Shown here: positions 47,750 to 57,160 of the stretch, in pieces
Numbering within the stretch: the first letter of the stretch is position 1
How the letters are laid out: the number at the start of each line of letters is the position of its first letter
Source: Synechococcus sp. AG-679-C18
Lineage (GTDB): Bacteria > Cyanobacteriota > Cyanobacteriia > PCC-6307 > Cyanobiaceae
DNA: 64,000 nucleotides
Reading direction: 5' to 3'
Assembly (NCBI GenBank): GCA_003210755.1
Contig: QCUL01000001.1
Coordinates: 120,667 to 184,666 of the forward strand
The notes under the pieces: generated by a model
Told to the model about the DNA's origin: nothing
What the model saw: only the letters and a program-made list of their open reading frames with translations
Database searches by the model: none
Position numbers and translations under genes: made by a program

Positions 47750-48166
47750 ATGATTACCCTTCGCCAATCACCTTTCGACCTACTTGATCGTCTTGAGCAA
47801 CAAGTTTCTCAAGCGGAACGCGTTCCGGCCGCTGAAGTGATCGAGAATAAAACCGGCTATATCGTCCGCTTGGAACTTCCAGGTGTCGATCATGACTCGA
47901 TTGATGTCAAAGCCACTGATCGTTCCCTGGTCGTTAGCGCTGAACGAACACCCGCCGTCTCCGAAGAAGGCACCGCAACCCCAGCAGAAGCTGAAATGCA
48001 ACAACTTCTTAGCGAGTTCCGCACAGGAACATGGAGTCGCAGTTTTCGTTTCGCCCAGCCCCTCGATCGCGATCATCTTGAAGCGTCTTATCGCGACGGC
48101 ATTCTTGAAATCAAGGCCGCAAAAAGTGACAACCGCACTTCAGTTTCAGTGAAAGTAAGTAGTTAA
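47750..48166 (+). CDS. hspA: Small heat-shock protein Hsp20
   Basis: 138 residues. ATP-independent holdase that keeps unfolding proteins soluble and can bind membranes. The alpha-crystallin domain runs from about 29 to 130 (EVIENKTGYIVRLELPGVDH to YRDGILEIKAAK, the conserved G-I/V-L motif near the end). The N-terminus is short (MITLRQSPFDLLDRLEQQV). Symbol follows common cyanobacterial usage. Regulation at translation by a thermometer is suggested; a terminator follows. Confidence 0.93.
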   Translation: MITLRQSPFDLLDRLEQQVSQAERVPAAEVIENKTGYIVRLELPGVDHDSIDVKATDRSLVVSAERTPAVSEEGTATPAEAEMQQLLSEFRTGTWSRSFRFAQPLDRDHLEASYRDGILEIKAAKSDNRTSVSVKVSS

Positions 48167-48218
48167 GCCAGTTCAAGGCAAACCAATTTATTGGAATGAA
48201 TTCAACGGGAAAGAGGGC

Positions 48219-48252
48219 AAAGGCTCCTCGCTGCGGCGGGGGCCTTTTTTTT
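48219..48252 (+). terminator. Intrinsic terminator of hsp20
   Basis: Stem AAAGGCTCCT / GGGGGCCTTT (G-T pairs tolerated), followed by eight T. It lies about 50 bp after the hsp20 stop. Confidence 0.88.
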
Positions 48253-48309
48253 AGCCGTCAACTCCTGATAAAGAAGACTTAGAAGTGCTCGATAAAGTTG
48301 ATGGTTGAT

Positions 48310-48327
48310 CCGTCGACTAAGCGACGG
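48310..48327. promoter_or_regulatory. Inverted repeat before the TRAP operon
   Basis: Perfect arms CCGTCG / CGACGG around ACTAAG, 20 bp before the ATG of the solute-binding gene. It could be an operator or a hairpin close to the ribosome site. Confidence 0.35.
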
Positions 48328-48347
48328 GCTTCCTGAGGACGCAAGCC

Positions 48348-49496
48348 ATGCAACGACGGCAGCTGCTTCGCAGAGGTGGGCAGGCCGCTGCAGCGGCGGC
48401 AGGGTCCGCTGCCTTGGGCGCCTGCACCATTCGCAGAGCGGAAGAAACTCGCGCCAGCGGCCTGCCCCAGATCCGCTGGCGAATGGCCACCAGCTGGCCC
48501 ATATCCCTAGACACCATTTACGGAGGAGCGACCACCATCTGCAACAGCATCGAAGCGATGAGTGGTGGAGCGTTCCGAATCGAACCCTACGCAGCAGGTG
48601 AAATCGTTCCTGGGCTGGAGGTGCTTGATGCCGTTCAAGCCGGGTCGGTTGAATGCGGCCACACCGCCAGTTGTTACTACATCGGCAAAAACCCTGCTTT
48701 TGCCTTTGGAACCGCTGTGCCGTTTGGGTTGTCTGCTCAGCAGCAAAACACCTGGCTGTATTACGGAGGCGGCAACGAGGCAATGAATGAACTCTTCGCC
48801 GATTTCGGAACCATCAGTTTTCCCGCCGGAAACACAGGCGGGCAACTCGGAGGATGGTTCAAAAAACCGATCAAAAGCCTTGCCTCTCTTCAAGGCTTGA
48901 AAATGCGAATCCCTGGGCTCGGAGGCAAGGTGATGGCCAAATTGGGAGTGAATGTTCAAGTCCTCCCCGGAGGCGAGATTTACCTGGCACTAGAGCGTGG
49001 AGCCATTGATGCCGCCGAATTCACCGGCCCTTATGACGATGAAAAGCTTGGGTTACCAAAGGCGGCCCAGCACTACTACTACCCAGGTTGGTGGGAGCCA
49101 GGGCCAACACTCATGGCGCTGGTTAACCGCAAAGCCTGGTCCGGTCTACCCAAGGAGTACCAAGCGATGTTCCACACGGCTTGTTATCAAGCCAATCTGG
49201 GAATGCTGAGCGATTACGAGCGCCGTAACAGTGAAGCCCTGCAACGCATCAGCCGTCAGGGCATCAAGCTCGAGCGTTACAGCGACGAAATTCTCACAGC
49301 TGCTCGCAGTGCAAGCGCCGAAATTTTTCAGGAGCTTGCCGATGCCGACCCGGGATTCCGAACGTTGCTTGAACGCTGGCGCTTATTTCGCCGTGAAGCC
49401 AGAATCTGGAACAGCATCAATGAACTCCCACTGGCTGAGTTCGATGACAGCCGCGACACATCCCTGAACGGAGCTCCAAGCGGAGAACAGAGATGA
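48348..49496 (+). CDS. TRAP transporter solute-binding protein (DctP family)
   Basis: 382 residues. It captures an organic acid in the periplasm for the DctQM pump. The leader has a twin-arginine-type motif RRQLLRRGG and a lipobox LGAC (Cys 26), so a lipid-anchored Tat substrate is likely. The DctP segment MRIPGLGGKVMAKLGVNVQV carries the carboxylate-binding Arg, and LPGGEIYLALERGAIDAAEF plus PGWWEPGPTLM resembles the 2-keto-acid (TakP-type) group. Synechocystis has a TRAP glutamate system, so an amino acid is an alternative substrate. Confidence 0.88.
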   Translation: MQRRQLLRRGGQAAAAAAGSAALGACTIRRAEETRASGLPQIRWRMATSWPISLDTIYGGATTICNSIEAMSGGAFRIEPYAAGEIVPGLEVLDAVQAGSVECGHTASCYYIGKNPAFAFGTAVPFGLSAQQQNTWLYYGGGNEAMNELFADFGTISFPAGNTGGQLGGWFKKPIKSLASLQGLKMRIPGLGGKVMAKLGVNVQVLPGGEIYLALERGAIDAAEFTGPYDDEKLGLPKAAQHYYYPGWWEPGPTLMALVNRKAWSGLPKEYQAMFHTACYQANLGMLSDYERRNSEALQRISRQGIKLERYSDEILTAARSASAEIFQELADADPGFRTLLERWRLFRREARIWNSINELPLAEFDDSRDTSLNGAPSGEQR

Positions 49497-50092
49497 ACGA
49501 TCGCTTTGCAGGCCTGGTGCGGTTGCTCGATGGGATTAATACCGCTGCCGCCTGGCTGGCGCGCTGGTCGGTTTTGCTGATGCTGGCGATCGGCTTCTGG
49601 AATGTGGTGGGCCGGTATGTGGGATCAGCCATCGGGATCAACCTCAGCAGTAATGGGCTGATCGAAGCCCAATGGTATTTATTTGACCTGATCTTTCTGC
49701 TTGGCTTGGGCTGGACGCTTCAAAAAGGCGGACATGTTCGTGTTGATGTTCTTCAAAACCGCTGGAGCGCACGCCGGCGCGATCGTCAAGAACTCAACGG
49801 GCTACTCGTATTGCTTTTGCCGTTCGCTTTTGGCGTTATGGCCCTCTCGATTGCCCCAGCCCTGCGCTCCTGGAGCATTGGAGAGATCTCTCCAGATCCG
49901 GGAGGGTTGCCCCGAACCTGGCTGAAATCACTCATTCCACTTGGCTTTCTATTGCTGGGTCTTCAGGGCGTCGCCGAAGCCTTACGCCTGCGTTGGCGGC
50001 TGATGCATCCAGATGAGTGTTCTTCGGCTCCGGCTGACGCCGATAGCGACCTGGATCAGCAACAGACTCAAGGAGGAAGAGCCTGTGATTGA
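49493..50092 (+). CDS. TRAP transporter small membrane subunit (DctQ family)
   Basis: 199 residues with four membrane segments (about 22-45, 60-78, 100-125, 145-165). QWYLFDLIFLLGLGWTLQKG and HVRVDVL are typical of DctQ proteins. It overlaps the binding-protein gene as ATGA and the large-subunit gene by eight bases, so the three are coupled. The hydrophilic tail (SSAPADADSDLDQQQTQGG) is longer than usual. Confidence 0.88.
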   Translation: MNDRFAGLVRLLDGINTAAAWLARWSVLLMLAIGFWNVVGRYVGSAIGINLSSNGLIEAQWYLFDLIFLLGLGWTLQKGGHVRVDVLQNRWSARRRDRQELNGLLVLLLPFAFGVMALSIAPALRSWSIGEISPDPGGLPRTWLKSLIPLGFLLLGLQGVAEALRLRWRLMHPDECSSAPADADSDLDQQQTQGGRACD

Positions 50093-51476
50093 AATCGAAT
50101 CCATGGGTTGGGTGCTGAGTTTCGACCCCTCAGCCGTGCTGGCACCAGGCATGTTCCTCGCCCTAATTGTGGCCCTTCTGAGTGGATTCCCCGTGGCCTT
50201 TTGTCTGGGCGGTATCGGCGTGATCTTCGCGCTCCTAGGAATGCTCAGCGGCGAAATCGAGCCCCAATTCGTGACGGCACTGCCCCAAAGAATCCTTGGA
50301 ATCATGGGCAACTTCACGTTGTTGGCCATTCCTGCTTTTGTGTTTATGGGATCAATGCTTGAGAGCTCAGGGATTGCTGAACGACTGCTCGAAAGTATGG
50401 GTCGCCTGCTGGGACGTGTTCGTGGAGGACTGGCCCTTGCCGTGGTGCTTGTTGGGTCACTCCTTGCCGCCACCACAGGAGTGGTCGCTGCGACCGTCAC
50501 CACCATGGGAATGATCTCTCTGCCCGCCATGCTGAAGGCCGGCTACGACAAAACCCTTGCCACAGGTGTGATTGTGGCGTCTGGAACCCTTGGGCAAATC
50601 ATCCCTCCCAGCATTGTGCTCGTCGTGCTTGGAGATCAATTGGGGATTTCAGTGGGCGACCTGTTCATCGGTGCCCTGCTTCCTGGCCTCTTGATGGCGA
50701 CAGTCTTTGCGATCTATGTACTGGTGATCAGTGCCATCAAGCCCGAGCTCGCTCCCCAGCTGCCGGAACAAGAGCTCGGTTCAACCCGGCCAATGCAGCT
50801 GATCCAGTCGATGCTGCCGCCGCTGGCTTTGATCCTGATTGTGCTGGGGAGCATCTTTTTCGGGATCGCCACTCCAACAGAGGCCGGCGTCATCGGAGCT
50901 GTTGGCGCGATCCTCCTGGCAGCACTCAATGGAGGCTTCAGCCGTAACCAATTGTCCAAGGTGTGCGAAAACACGATGCGCACGACGGCCATGGTGATGG
51001 CAATCCTTCTGGGATCAACGGCTTTCAGCCTTGTTTTCCGAGGAGTTGGCGGTGACCAGCTCATCTCTGACGTCCTCCTGAACCTGCCTGGAGGTCGCAT
51101 CGGATTTCTGGTGTTCAGCATGCTGATCATCTTTTTGCTCGGCTTTTTTATTGATTTTTTTGAAATCGCTTTCATTGCCGTGCCATTGCTCTTGCCCGCT
51201 GCACGGCAACTGCTTGGCCCCGATGCACTGATCTGGTTCGGCGTGATGATCGGGGCCAATCTGCAGACGTCGTTTCTCACACCACCCTTCGGATTTGCCC
51301 TGTTCTATCTGCGTGGTGTGGCACCCAAAGAGGTGCTGACCCGTGACATCTACCGAGGAGCCTTGCCTTTCGTTGGCTTGCAGATGGCCGTTCTGGCTTT
51401 GATCATTGCCGTGCCAGGTCTTGTGGACTGGTTACCGCGCCTTGCAGCTGCGCTCACACCCGGACAATTGACCTGA
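50085..51476 (+). CDS. TRAP transporter large membrane subunit (DctM family)
   Basis: 463 residues, about 12 membrane segments, the ion-coupled transport subunit. Signatures are GFPVAFCLGGIGVIFALLGM, PAFVFMGSMLESSGIAERLL, ASGTLGQIIPPSIVLVVLGD and TPTEAGVIGAVGAILLAAL. GTG 50085 is chosen because AGGAGG lies 8 bases upstream and it overlaps the dctQ stop; the next ATG is six codons further. Confidence 0.92.
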   Translation: MIEIESMGWVLSFDPSAVLAPGMFLALIVALLSGFPVAFCLGGIGVIFALLGMLSGEIEPQFVTALPQRILGIMGNFTLLAIPAFVFMGSMLESSGIAERLLESMGRLLGRVRGGLALAVVLVGSLLAATTGVVAATVTTMGMISLPAMLKAGYDKTLATGVIVASGTLGQIIPPSIVLVVLGDQLGISVGDLFIGALLPGLLMATVFAIYVLVISAIKPELAPQLPEQELGSTRPMQLIQSMLPPLALILIVLGSIFFGIATPTEAGVIGAVGAILLAALNGGFSRNQLSKVCENTMRTTAMVMAILLGSTAFSLVFRGVGGDQLISDVLLNLPGGRIGFLVFSMLIIFLLGFFIDFFEIAFIAVPLLLPAARQLLGPDALIWFGVMIGANLQTSFLTPPFGFALFYLRGVAPKEVLTRDIYRGALPFVGLQMAVLALIIAVPGLVDWLPRLAAALTPGQLT

Positions 51477-51513
51477 TGTTCTCCGTAGAGTTTGGGGCCG
51501 TTGTTGAACTGCT

Positions 51514-53289
51514 ATGGCCACCTCCAGCTTGAAGCCATCAGTGACTGCGGCAAGTACCAGTCCGAAGCTATCGCTCCAATCAGAAGTGATTGCTGCGGAC
51601 AGCAGCACAATCCGCTCCCTCGACTGGGAGCGAAGCCGCTTTGATATTGAATTCGGCCTCCGCAACGGAACCACTTACAACGCATTTCTGGTGCGCGGTG
51701 AACGCACAGCACTGATCGATACGAGCCACGCAAAATTCCGCGACACCTGGATCCCCCTATTGCAGCAGCAGATTGATCCCAAACAAATCGATTACCTCAT
51801 CGTTAGCCACACCGAACCAGACCACTCGGGGCTGATTGGAGATCTCATTGATCTCAACCCTGAGATCGAGATTGTCGGCTCCAAGGTGGCGATTCAATTC
51901 CTAAAAGATCAGGTGCATCGGCCGTTTCACTCAAAGGCCGTGAAGAGCGGAGACGAGCTGGATCTCGGGGTCAATCCAGACAGCGATATTCAGCATCGAT
52001 TCGAATTTTTGAGTGCGCCGAATCTCCACTGGCCTGACACGATTTTCTCTTTTGATCACGGCAGCGGAATCCTTTACACGTGTGATGCCTTTGGGTTGCA
52101 CTACTGCTCAGAGGAGTTGTTCGACAGTGATCCTGGTGCGATCGCTCCTGATTTCCGTTTTTACTACGACTGTTTGATGGGGCCCAATGCCCGCAGCGTG
52201 ATTCAAGCGCTCAAGCGTATGGATGGCCTGCCAGACATCAATACCATCGCTGTAGGCCATGGCCCTTTGCTACGTCATCACCTCAGCCACTGGATCAGTG
52301 ATTACCGCGAATGGAGCGGTCAACGAAATAAAGGAGAGAGTTATGCCGCCGTTTGCTATCTAAGCCAATACGGATTCTGCGATCGGCTAAGCCAGGCGAT
52401 CGCTCACGGAATCGGCAAGACCGAAGCACAGGTGCAGCTCGTGGATCTGCGTGCCACCGATGCCCAAGAGCTCACGGCGCTCATCAGCGAAGCGAAAGCC
52501 GTTGTGGTTCCTACCTGGCCTACAGAAGCGGATGCGGAACTGCAAAGCAGCATTGGAACGCTGCTTGCTGCTTTGCATGGCAAACAACTGGTAGGCGTTT
52601 ACGACGCATTTGGTGGCAATGACGAACCCATTGATTCCGTTGCCGGACAACTGCGCAGCCAGGGGCAAAAGGAGGCCTTTTCACCTCTGCGCATTCGCCA
52701 ACTCCCGCAAGGTAGCGACTACCAACGGTGCGAAGAATCAGGGACTGACCTTGGTCAACTACTTACGCGCGATAAAACGATCGCCGCCATGAAAAGCCTG
52801 GACGGCGATCTTGACAAAGCCCTAGGTCGTCTCAGTGGTGGGCTCTACGTCGTCACCGCCAGCCAGGGAGACGGTGAGAGTTTGCGTCGCAGTGCGATGG
52901 TGGCGAGTTGGGTTAGTCAAGCCAGCTTCACCCCACCAGGCATCTCGGTTGCCGTCGCGAAAGACCGAGCGATCGAAGCCCTGATGCAAGTGGGAGATCG
53001 ATTTGTATTGAACATCCTCCGAGCAGACAACCATCAACAACTTCTCAGACATTTTCTCAAGCGCTTCCCACCCGGCGCTGATCGTTTCGCTGGAGTGAAC
53101 GTTCTGGAAGAGGAAGCTCAGGGTGGTCCTGTTCTTGGTGATGCCCTTGCGTACCTTGATTGCCGTGTAGATCAACGCCTTGAGGGGCCTGATCACTGGG
53201 TGATCTATGCCGTGGTGGAGCAGGGGAATGTGGCTGATGCCAACGCCATGACCGCCGTACATCACCGCAAAGTTGGGAACCACTACTGA
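51514..53289 (+). CDS. flv3: Flavodiiron protein Flv3
   Basis: 591 residues. With Flv1 it reduces O2 to water with photosynthetic electrons (Mehler-like reaction). Three domains: metallo-beta-lactamase with diiron site (about 30-290), flavodoxin (about 295-435) and C-terminal flavin reductase (about 450-591; SQASFTPPGISVAVAKDR). All diiron ligands are kept: H99, E101, D103 and H104 (SHTEPDHSG), H172 (APNLHWPDT), D191 (YTCDAFG) and H249 (AVGHGPLL). The intact site identifies the Flv3 type. It overlaps flv1 by one base (TGATG). Confidence 0.92.
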   Translation: MATSSLKPSVTAASTSPKLSLQSEVIAADSSTIRSLDWERSRFDIEFGLRNGTTYNAFLVRGERTALIDTSHAKFRDTWIPLLQQQIDPKQIDYLIVSHTEPDHSGLIGDLIDLNPEIEIVGSKVAIQFLKDQVHRPFHSKAVKSGDELDLGVNPDSDIQHRFEFLSAPNLHWPDTIFSFDHGSGILYTCDAFGLHYCSEELFDSDPGAIAPDFRFYYDCLMGPNARSVIQALKRMDGLPDINTIAVGHGPLLRHHLSHWISDYREWSGQRNKGESYAAVCYLSQYGFCDRLSQAIAHGIGKTEAQVQLVDLRATDAQELTALISEAKAVVVPTWPTEADAELQSSIGTLLAALHGKQLVGVYDAFGGNDEPIDSVAGQLRSQGQKEAFSPLRIRQLPQGSDYQRCEESGTDLGQLLTRDKTIAAMKSLDGDLDKALGRLSGGLYVVTASQGDGESLRRSAMVASWVSQASFTPPGISVAVAKDRAIEALMQVGDRFVLNILRADNHQQLLRHFLKRFPPGADRFAGVNVLEEEAQGGPVLGDALAYLDCRVDQRLEGPDHWVIYAVVEQGNVADANAMTAVHHRKVGNHY

Positions 53290-55118
53290 TGGCAACATCC
53301 AATCTGACGTCACCGGCAGCAAGGACTCGCCAGGTGATCAATCTGCCCATTGATGACGGACTCACCTGTCTGCGGGGGCTGAGTCCTCAACGCCTGCGCT
53401 TTGAGCTGGAATACGCCCTTGAGCGAGGGAGCACAGCCAACAGTTTCCTGTTTGATGCTGGCGTTGATGACGCAGGTAAGCAACAGAGTGCCTTGCTCGT
53501 GCATCCTCCAGGCAAGGCCTATGACGAAGCCTTTATCCCAGCTCTTGCAGCCCTGCTTCCAGATCAGACGCGTGCGCTGCGCGTTGTTGTAGGCCACGTC
53601 AACCCCAACAGAGTGGCGCTGCTGCGCGAGCTGGCAAGCCTCTATTCCGACCTCGAATTGATCGCCTCCAATCCAGGAGCAAGACTTTTGGGGGAGCTCT
53701 GGTCACAACGCAAACCAACAGCAGCGGGGCAAGAGAACGAACAGCCTCCGATTCCCGATCTGCCACCCATCCAGGTGATGCGCCATGGGCAAACGCTGCC
53801 TCTCAGCCATGGGCACCAGCTTCAGTTAGTGCCTGCTCCGACCCCCCGATGGCCAGGAGGCTTGGTGGCCTTTGAAGAAACTCTTGGGATATTGATGAGC
53901 GGCAAACTCTTTTCAGCACATATCTGCACCCATGACTGGGCTGAAGCAGGGCGAAGTGCCACAGAAGAAGAGAGGCGCCACTTCTATGACTGCCTGATGG
54001 CCCCGATGGCGAGCCAAGTGGATTCCCTTGTAGAGCGCTTGGAAGAGCTGGATATCAGCACGGTGGCGCCTGGCCACGGACCCGCCATCGACACCAGTTG
54101 GCGCAGTCTGTTCAACGACTATCGGCGCTGGGGGGAAAGCCAACAGCAAGCGAGCTTGTCCGTTGCCCTTCTCTTTGCCAGTGCCTACGGGAACACTGCC
54201 GCCATTGCCGATGCCCTGGCTCAGGGCGTTGGCCGGACAGGGGTTCGGATCACAAGCCTCAATTGTGAATTCACCCCTCCAGAGGAATTGATCAATACGA
54301 TCAAAACGGCGGATGGCATTTTGATCGGCTCACCGACCCTTGGTGGCCATGCGCCAACCCCGATCGTCTCGGCCTTGGGAACACTGCTAGCGGAAGGTGA
54401 CAGGGGCAAACCCGTAGGGGTATTCGGCAGCTTTGGCTGGAGTGGTGAAGCCATCGATCTTCTGGAAAACAAGCTTCGAGATGGCGGGTTTCGCTTCGCG
54501 TTCGAACCGATCCGGATCAAGTTCAGCCCCGATGCATCGATGATTCGCACCCTGGAAGAAACGGGAACCCGTTTCGGGCGACAGCTGCGAAAAGATCAAC
54601 AAAAACAGCAGCGCCGCAGTGGCGGCGGACTCAGTGAGAGTCGCAGCGACCCGGCGGTGCTTGCACTTGGCCGAGTGGTGGGATCACTCTGTGTACTGAC
54701 TGCTCGAAAAGGGGATCTGAGTGGCGCCATGATCGCGAGCTGGGTCACTCAAGCCAGTTTCACTCCTCCAGGTTTCACGGTGGCTGTAGCCAAAGATCGA
54801 GCGGTTGAGGCGTTGATGCATATCGGTGATCGCTTCGCTCTAAACGTGCTGGCAGAGGGTCAAACCAGTGGACCGATGAAGCAATTCCTGCAACCATTTG
54901 AACCTGGTGCCGATCGATTTGCGGGCCTAGAGCTCAACGCAAGCCCGAGTGAACAACCACTACTCCCTGACGCCCTTGCCTGGATGGAAGCAACGGTGAA
55001 ACAGCGCATGGAATGTGGTGATCACTGGCTGATTTATGCCGAGGCCGCCTACGGAGGGGTGCTTGATTCAGACGGAAATACGGCGGTGCATCAGCGACGT
55101 AGCGGCGCAAGTTATTAA
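53289..55118 (+). CDS. flv1: Flavodiiron protein Flv1
   Basis: 609 residues, same three domains as Flv3 (flavodoxin part near VALLFASAYGNTAAIADALA; flavin reductase with TQASFTPPGFTVAVAKDR). The diiron ligands are mostly replaced: GHVNPNR instead of H-x-E-x-D-H, Arg in TPRWPGG for His, Lys in MSGKLFS for Asp; the last His (APGHGPAID) stays. That loss is the known mark of Flv1-type subunits, which act as partners of Flv3. Confidence 0.92.
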   Translation: MATSNLTSPAARTRQVINLPIDDGLTCLRGLSPQRLRFELEYALERGSTANSFLFDAGVDDAGKQQSALLVHPPGKAYDEAFIPALAALLPDQTRALRVVVGHVNPNRVALLRELASLYSDLELIASNPGARLLGELWSQRKPTAAGQENEQPPIPDLPPIQVMRHGQTLPLSHGHQLQLVPAPTPRWPGGLVAFEETLGILMSGKLFSAHICTHDWAEAGRSATEEERRHFYDCLMAPMASQVDSLVERLEELDISTVAPGHGPAIDTSWRSLFNDYRRWGESQQQASLSVALLFASAYGNTAAIADALAQGVGRTGVRITSLNCEFTPPEELINTIKTADGILIGSPTLGGHAPTPIVSALGTLLAEGDRGKPVGVFGSFGWSGEAIDLLENKLRDGGFRFAFEPIRIKFSPDASMIRTLEETGTRFGRQLRKDQQKQQRRSGGGLSESRSDPAVLALGRVVGSLCVLTARKGDLSGAMIASWVTQASFTPPGFTVAVAKDRAVEALMHIGDRFALNVLAEGQTSGPMKQFLQPFEPGADRFAGLELNASPSEQPLLPDALAWMEATVKQRMECGDHWLIYAEAAYGGVLDSDGNTAVHQRRSGASY

Positions 55119-55595
55119 TGAAATAAAGAACATAAACAACCCATTGAGACGCAGACGCTTTACTAATGTTCTTAACGAGAAGCCAGAGGCCACAGAGCAA
55201 TAAAATAACTGAATCAAAGACAAGAACGAGTCATAGCTGATCGAGACAGCCTTAGATGAATACACCTAGGCACGCAATATGTTGAATTAACACTGGACGA
55301 GAAGCCGCAAAAGCCAATCACTGATCAACGCTGCGCAGCAAAACCATCTCAGGTTTGCCAGCCATAGGAATCCACTTAATTAGAAACCCAAAAGCGAACA
55401 GCTAAAGAGAGCCCAATAAAACCAGGAACACAAGACCGAGACCTCAAGTCTTAGGCGACGAGGAACAAGACAGCAGGCAGAGGACAAATTCACACCGATA
55501 GTCACATCTTTCTGCTTCCAGTCACATCTCCGTCACACGCCTAGTGGCGCATTGTTGACTACTCATTATTTTTTTAAGACAGTTTCTACAAAACA
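55119..55595. other. Intergenic region before the trimeric autotransporter
   Basis: 477 bp, AT-rich, with no supported gene and no terminator recognised after flv1. The right end has GTCACA direct repeats (55489-55537), a TTGACT -35-like element (55554) and a T-run before the autotransporter start. Confidence 0.6.
55489..55537 (+). repeat. Direct repeats of (G/T)TCACA
   Basis: TTCACA at 55489 is followed by GTCACA at 55501, 55521 and 55532. Two of them lie in the longer copy GTCACATCT exactly 20 bp apart, about two helix turns. Array position, 60-100 bp before the start codon, fits a regulator site; its owner is unknown. Confidence 0.45.
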
Positions 55596-56972
55596 ATGAC
55601 CAGTTCTTTCAGCAAATTAGTACGCAGCCGGCAACTCAAGCGAGCTGTTGGTTTTGGAGGCTTAGCTCTTGCAGCTGCGAGTTTTGGCTTAGTTGATGTA
55701 AAACCATCTCATGCTCAAACAGTTATAAGAACCGACCTGGGTGGGTTCAATCCTCAAAATGCTGGAAGCTTCGAAGTACGTAACTCTGCCATAGGTGCTA
55801 GTCGCCTAAGAATCACCCAAACTGGTGATGTTTTTATTGGAAGCGATGTCCCGGTTCTCGGAACAGGTTTTGTAGATGTAAAATCCTTAGGAGAAGTTGA
55901 AATACGAGCCATAAATGGTGTCGGTAACACAAAAGTAGTTACAGAATCAGAAATACTCACAGGAGCAGGAGGAAATTCAGAACTAGAACTAAATGCAAAA
56001 TCATCATCATTAGCTGGCAACTCCACAGCGGGTCTTGTTAGTTCAAACAATAATGCAAACGCAACAGGAAATGTGATTACCGGAGTTGTTGCTACAAGCA
56101 ACAGCCCAAATACCAATCCTAAAGTAGAAATTTTAGCTAATGGAAATAATAATTCAGAAGTATTGATAAAAACGCAGACTACAACCGGCAACGGCGGGGA
56201 TATAAACGTTGAAGCGCAAGGAGAAATTGGTTTAACAACCTCTGGGACCAACAACTCGATAAGATTGGAAGCAAACGGAGCTGGGACCAGCAACAATATA
56301 GATTTGGAAGCAAACGGAGAGATAAATTTGAATGCATTCGAGGGAGGAATTTCTATAGAAACCTTTGGGACCAACAACCCGATATATTTGGATGCAAACG
56401 GAGATGTTGATCTTATAGCTCGCACTTCTGGTGCTGCTCCTGGAAATGTAAATATTCAAGGCGAGGGAAATATCACTCTCGACGCACCAGAAGTAGTACT
56501 TGGTGCCTCCGATGGATCCTCTACACTCACGGTACCCGGATTGGCATTGGCCGGTGCCGGTACAGGTTTCGTGACTGCCGACGCCAACGGAGTTCTTAGC
56601 AGAACTCCGTTCAATGTTAATGGTGTTTTAAGCGACATCAGTAACCTTCAAAACGACGTTAGCAAACTTGATAAGAGAACCAGCAGACTGGAAAGTGCCG
56701 TGAGAGATATCGACAATGCTGTCGAGTCTGTTGGAGCGATGGCATTAGCTGTATCTTCCATTCCAAACTTGACAAGTGGAGACAAAAAGTACGGCTGCGG
56801 ACTAGGTACTGGTGTATTTGGATCTAGCTGGGCCGGTGCTGCTGGCTGTGTCGCTAAAGTTAGCGATGAGGTTTGGATCAATGCAGCGATCACTTATGCT
56901 CCAGGTGTAAGCAATAGCTTGTATTCCACAAGCTCTGTTGGTGGCAGACTCGGAGCTTTCTGGCAATTCTGA
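55596..56972 (+). CDS. Short trimeric autotransporter (YadA-type anchor)
   Basis: 458 residues. Signal peptide ends KPSHAQ (residue about 41). The passenger (about 42-335) is rich in N, G, T, S and short strand repeats (LEANGAGTSNN, LEANGEINL, LDANGDVDL), a likely beta-helix or beta-roll. A heptad coiled coil follows (about 345-380; ISNLQNDVSKLDKRTSRLES). The last 75 residues match a YadA-type anchor: ESVGAMALAVSSIPNL, then four strands (YGCGLGTGVF, AAGCVAKVS, VWINAAITYAP, VGGRLGAFWQF) ending in Phe. Three copies would form one 12-strand outer-membrane barrel. Function, likely adhesion, is inferred. Confidence 0.75.
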   Translation: MTSSFSKLVRSRQLKRAVGFGGLALAAASFGLVDVKPSHAQTVIRTDLGGFNPQNAGSFEVRNSAIGASRLRITQTGDVFIGSDVPVLGTGFVDVKSLGEVEIRAINGVGNTKVVTESEILTGAGGNSELELNAKSSSLAGNSTAGLVSSNNNANATGNVITGVVATSNSPNTNPKVEILANGNNNSEVLIKTQTTTGNGGDINVEAQGEIGLTTSGTNNSIRLEANGAGTSNNIDLEANGEINLNAFEGGISIETFGTNNPIYLDANGDVDLIARTSGAAPGNVNIQGEGNITLDAPEVVLGASDGSSTLTVPGLALAGAGTGFVTADANGVLSRTPFNVNGVLSDISNLQNDVSKLDKRTSRLESAVRDIDNAVESVGAMALAVSSIPNLTSGDKKYGCGLGTGVFGSSWAGAAGCVAKVSDEVWINAAITYAPGVSNSLYSTSSVGGRLGAFWQF

Positions 56973-57040
56973 CCTCAACACACCTATTGCGCATCAAGCA
57001 TGATCTAGAAATAAACGGCGCTTAATAGACTAGATAAAGT

Positions 57041-57069
57041 AGAAAGCCTGCTTCGGCAGGCTTTCTTTT
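57041..57069 (+). terminator. Intrinsic terminator
   Basis: Perfect 11-bp stem AGAAAGCCTGC / GCAGGCTTTCT with the stable loop TTCG, followed by TTTG. It ends the autotransporter transcript. Confidence 0.9.
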
Positions 57070-57160
57070 GTTTATTCACTAAACAAAGTAGCAATTTAGA
57101 AACACATAAGAAGAATCAGGTGGTAAGTTGGTTCTAAGATAACAATTTGGGCAGCACACA

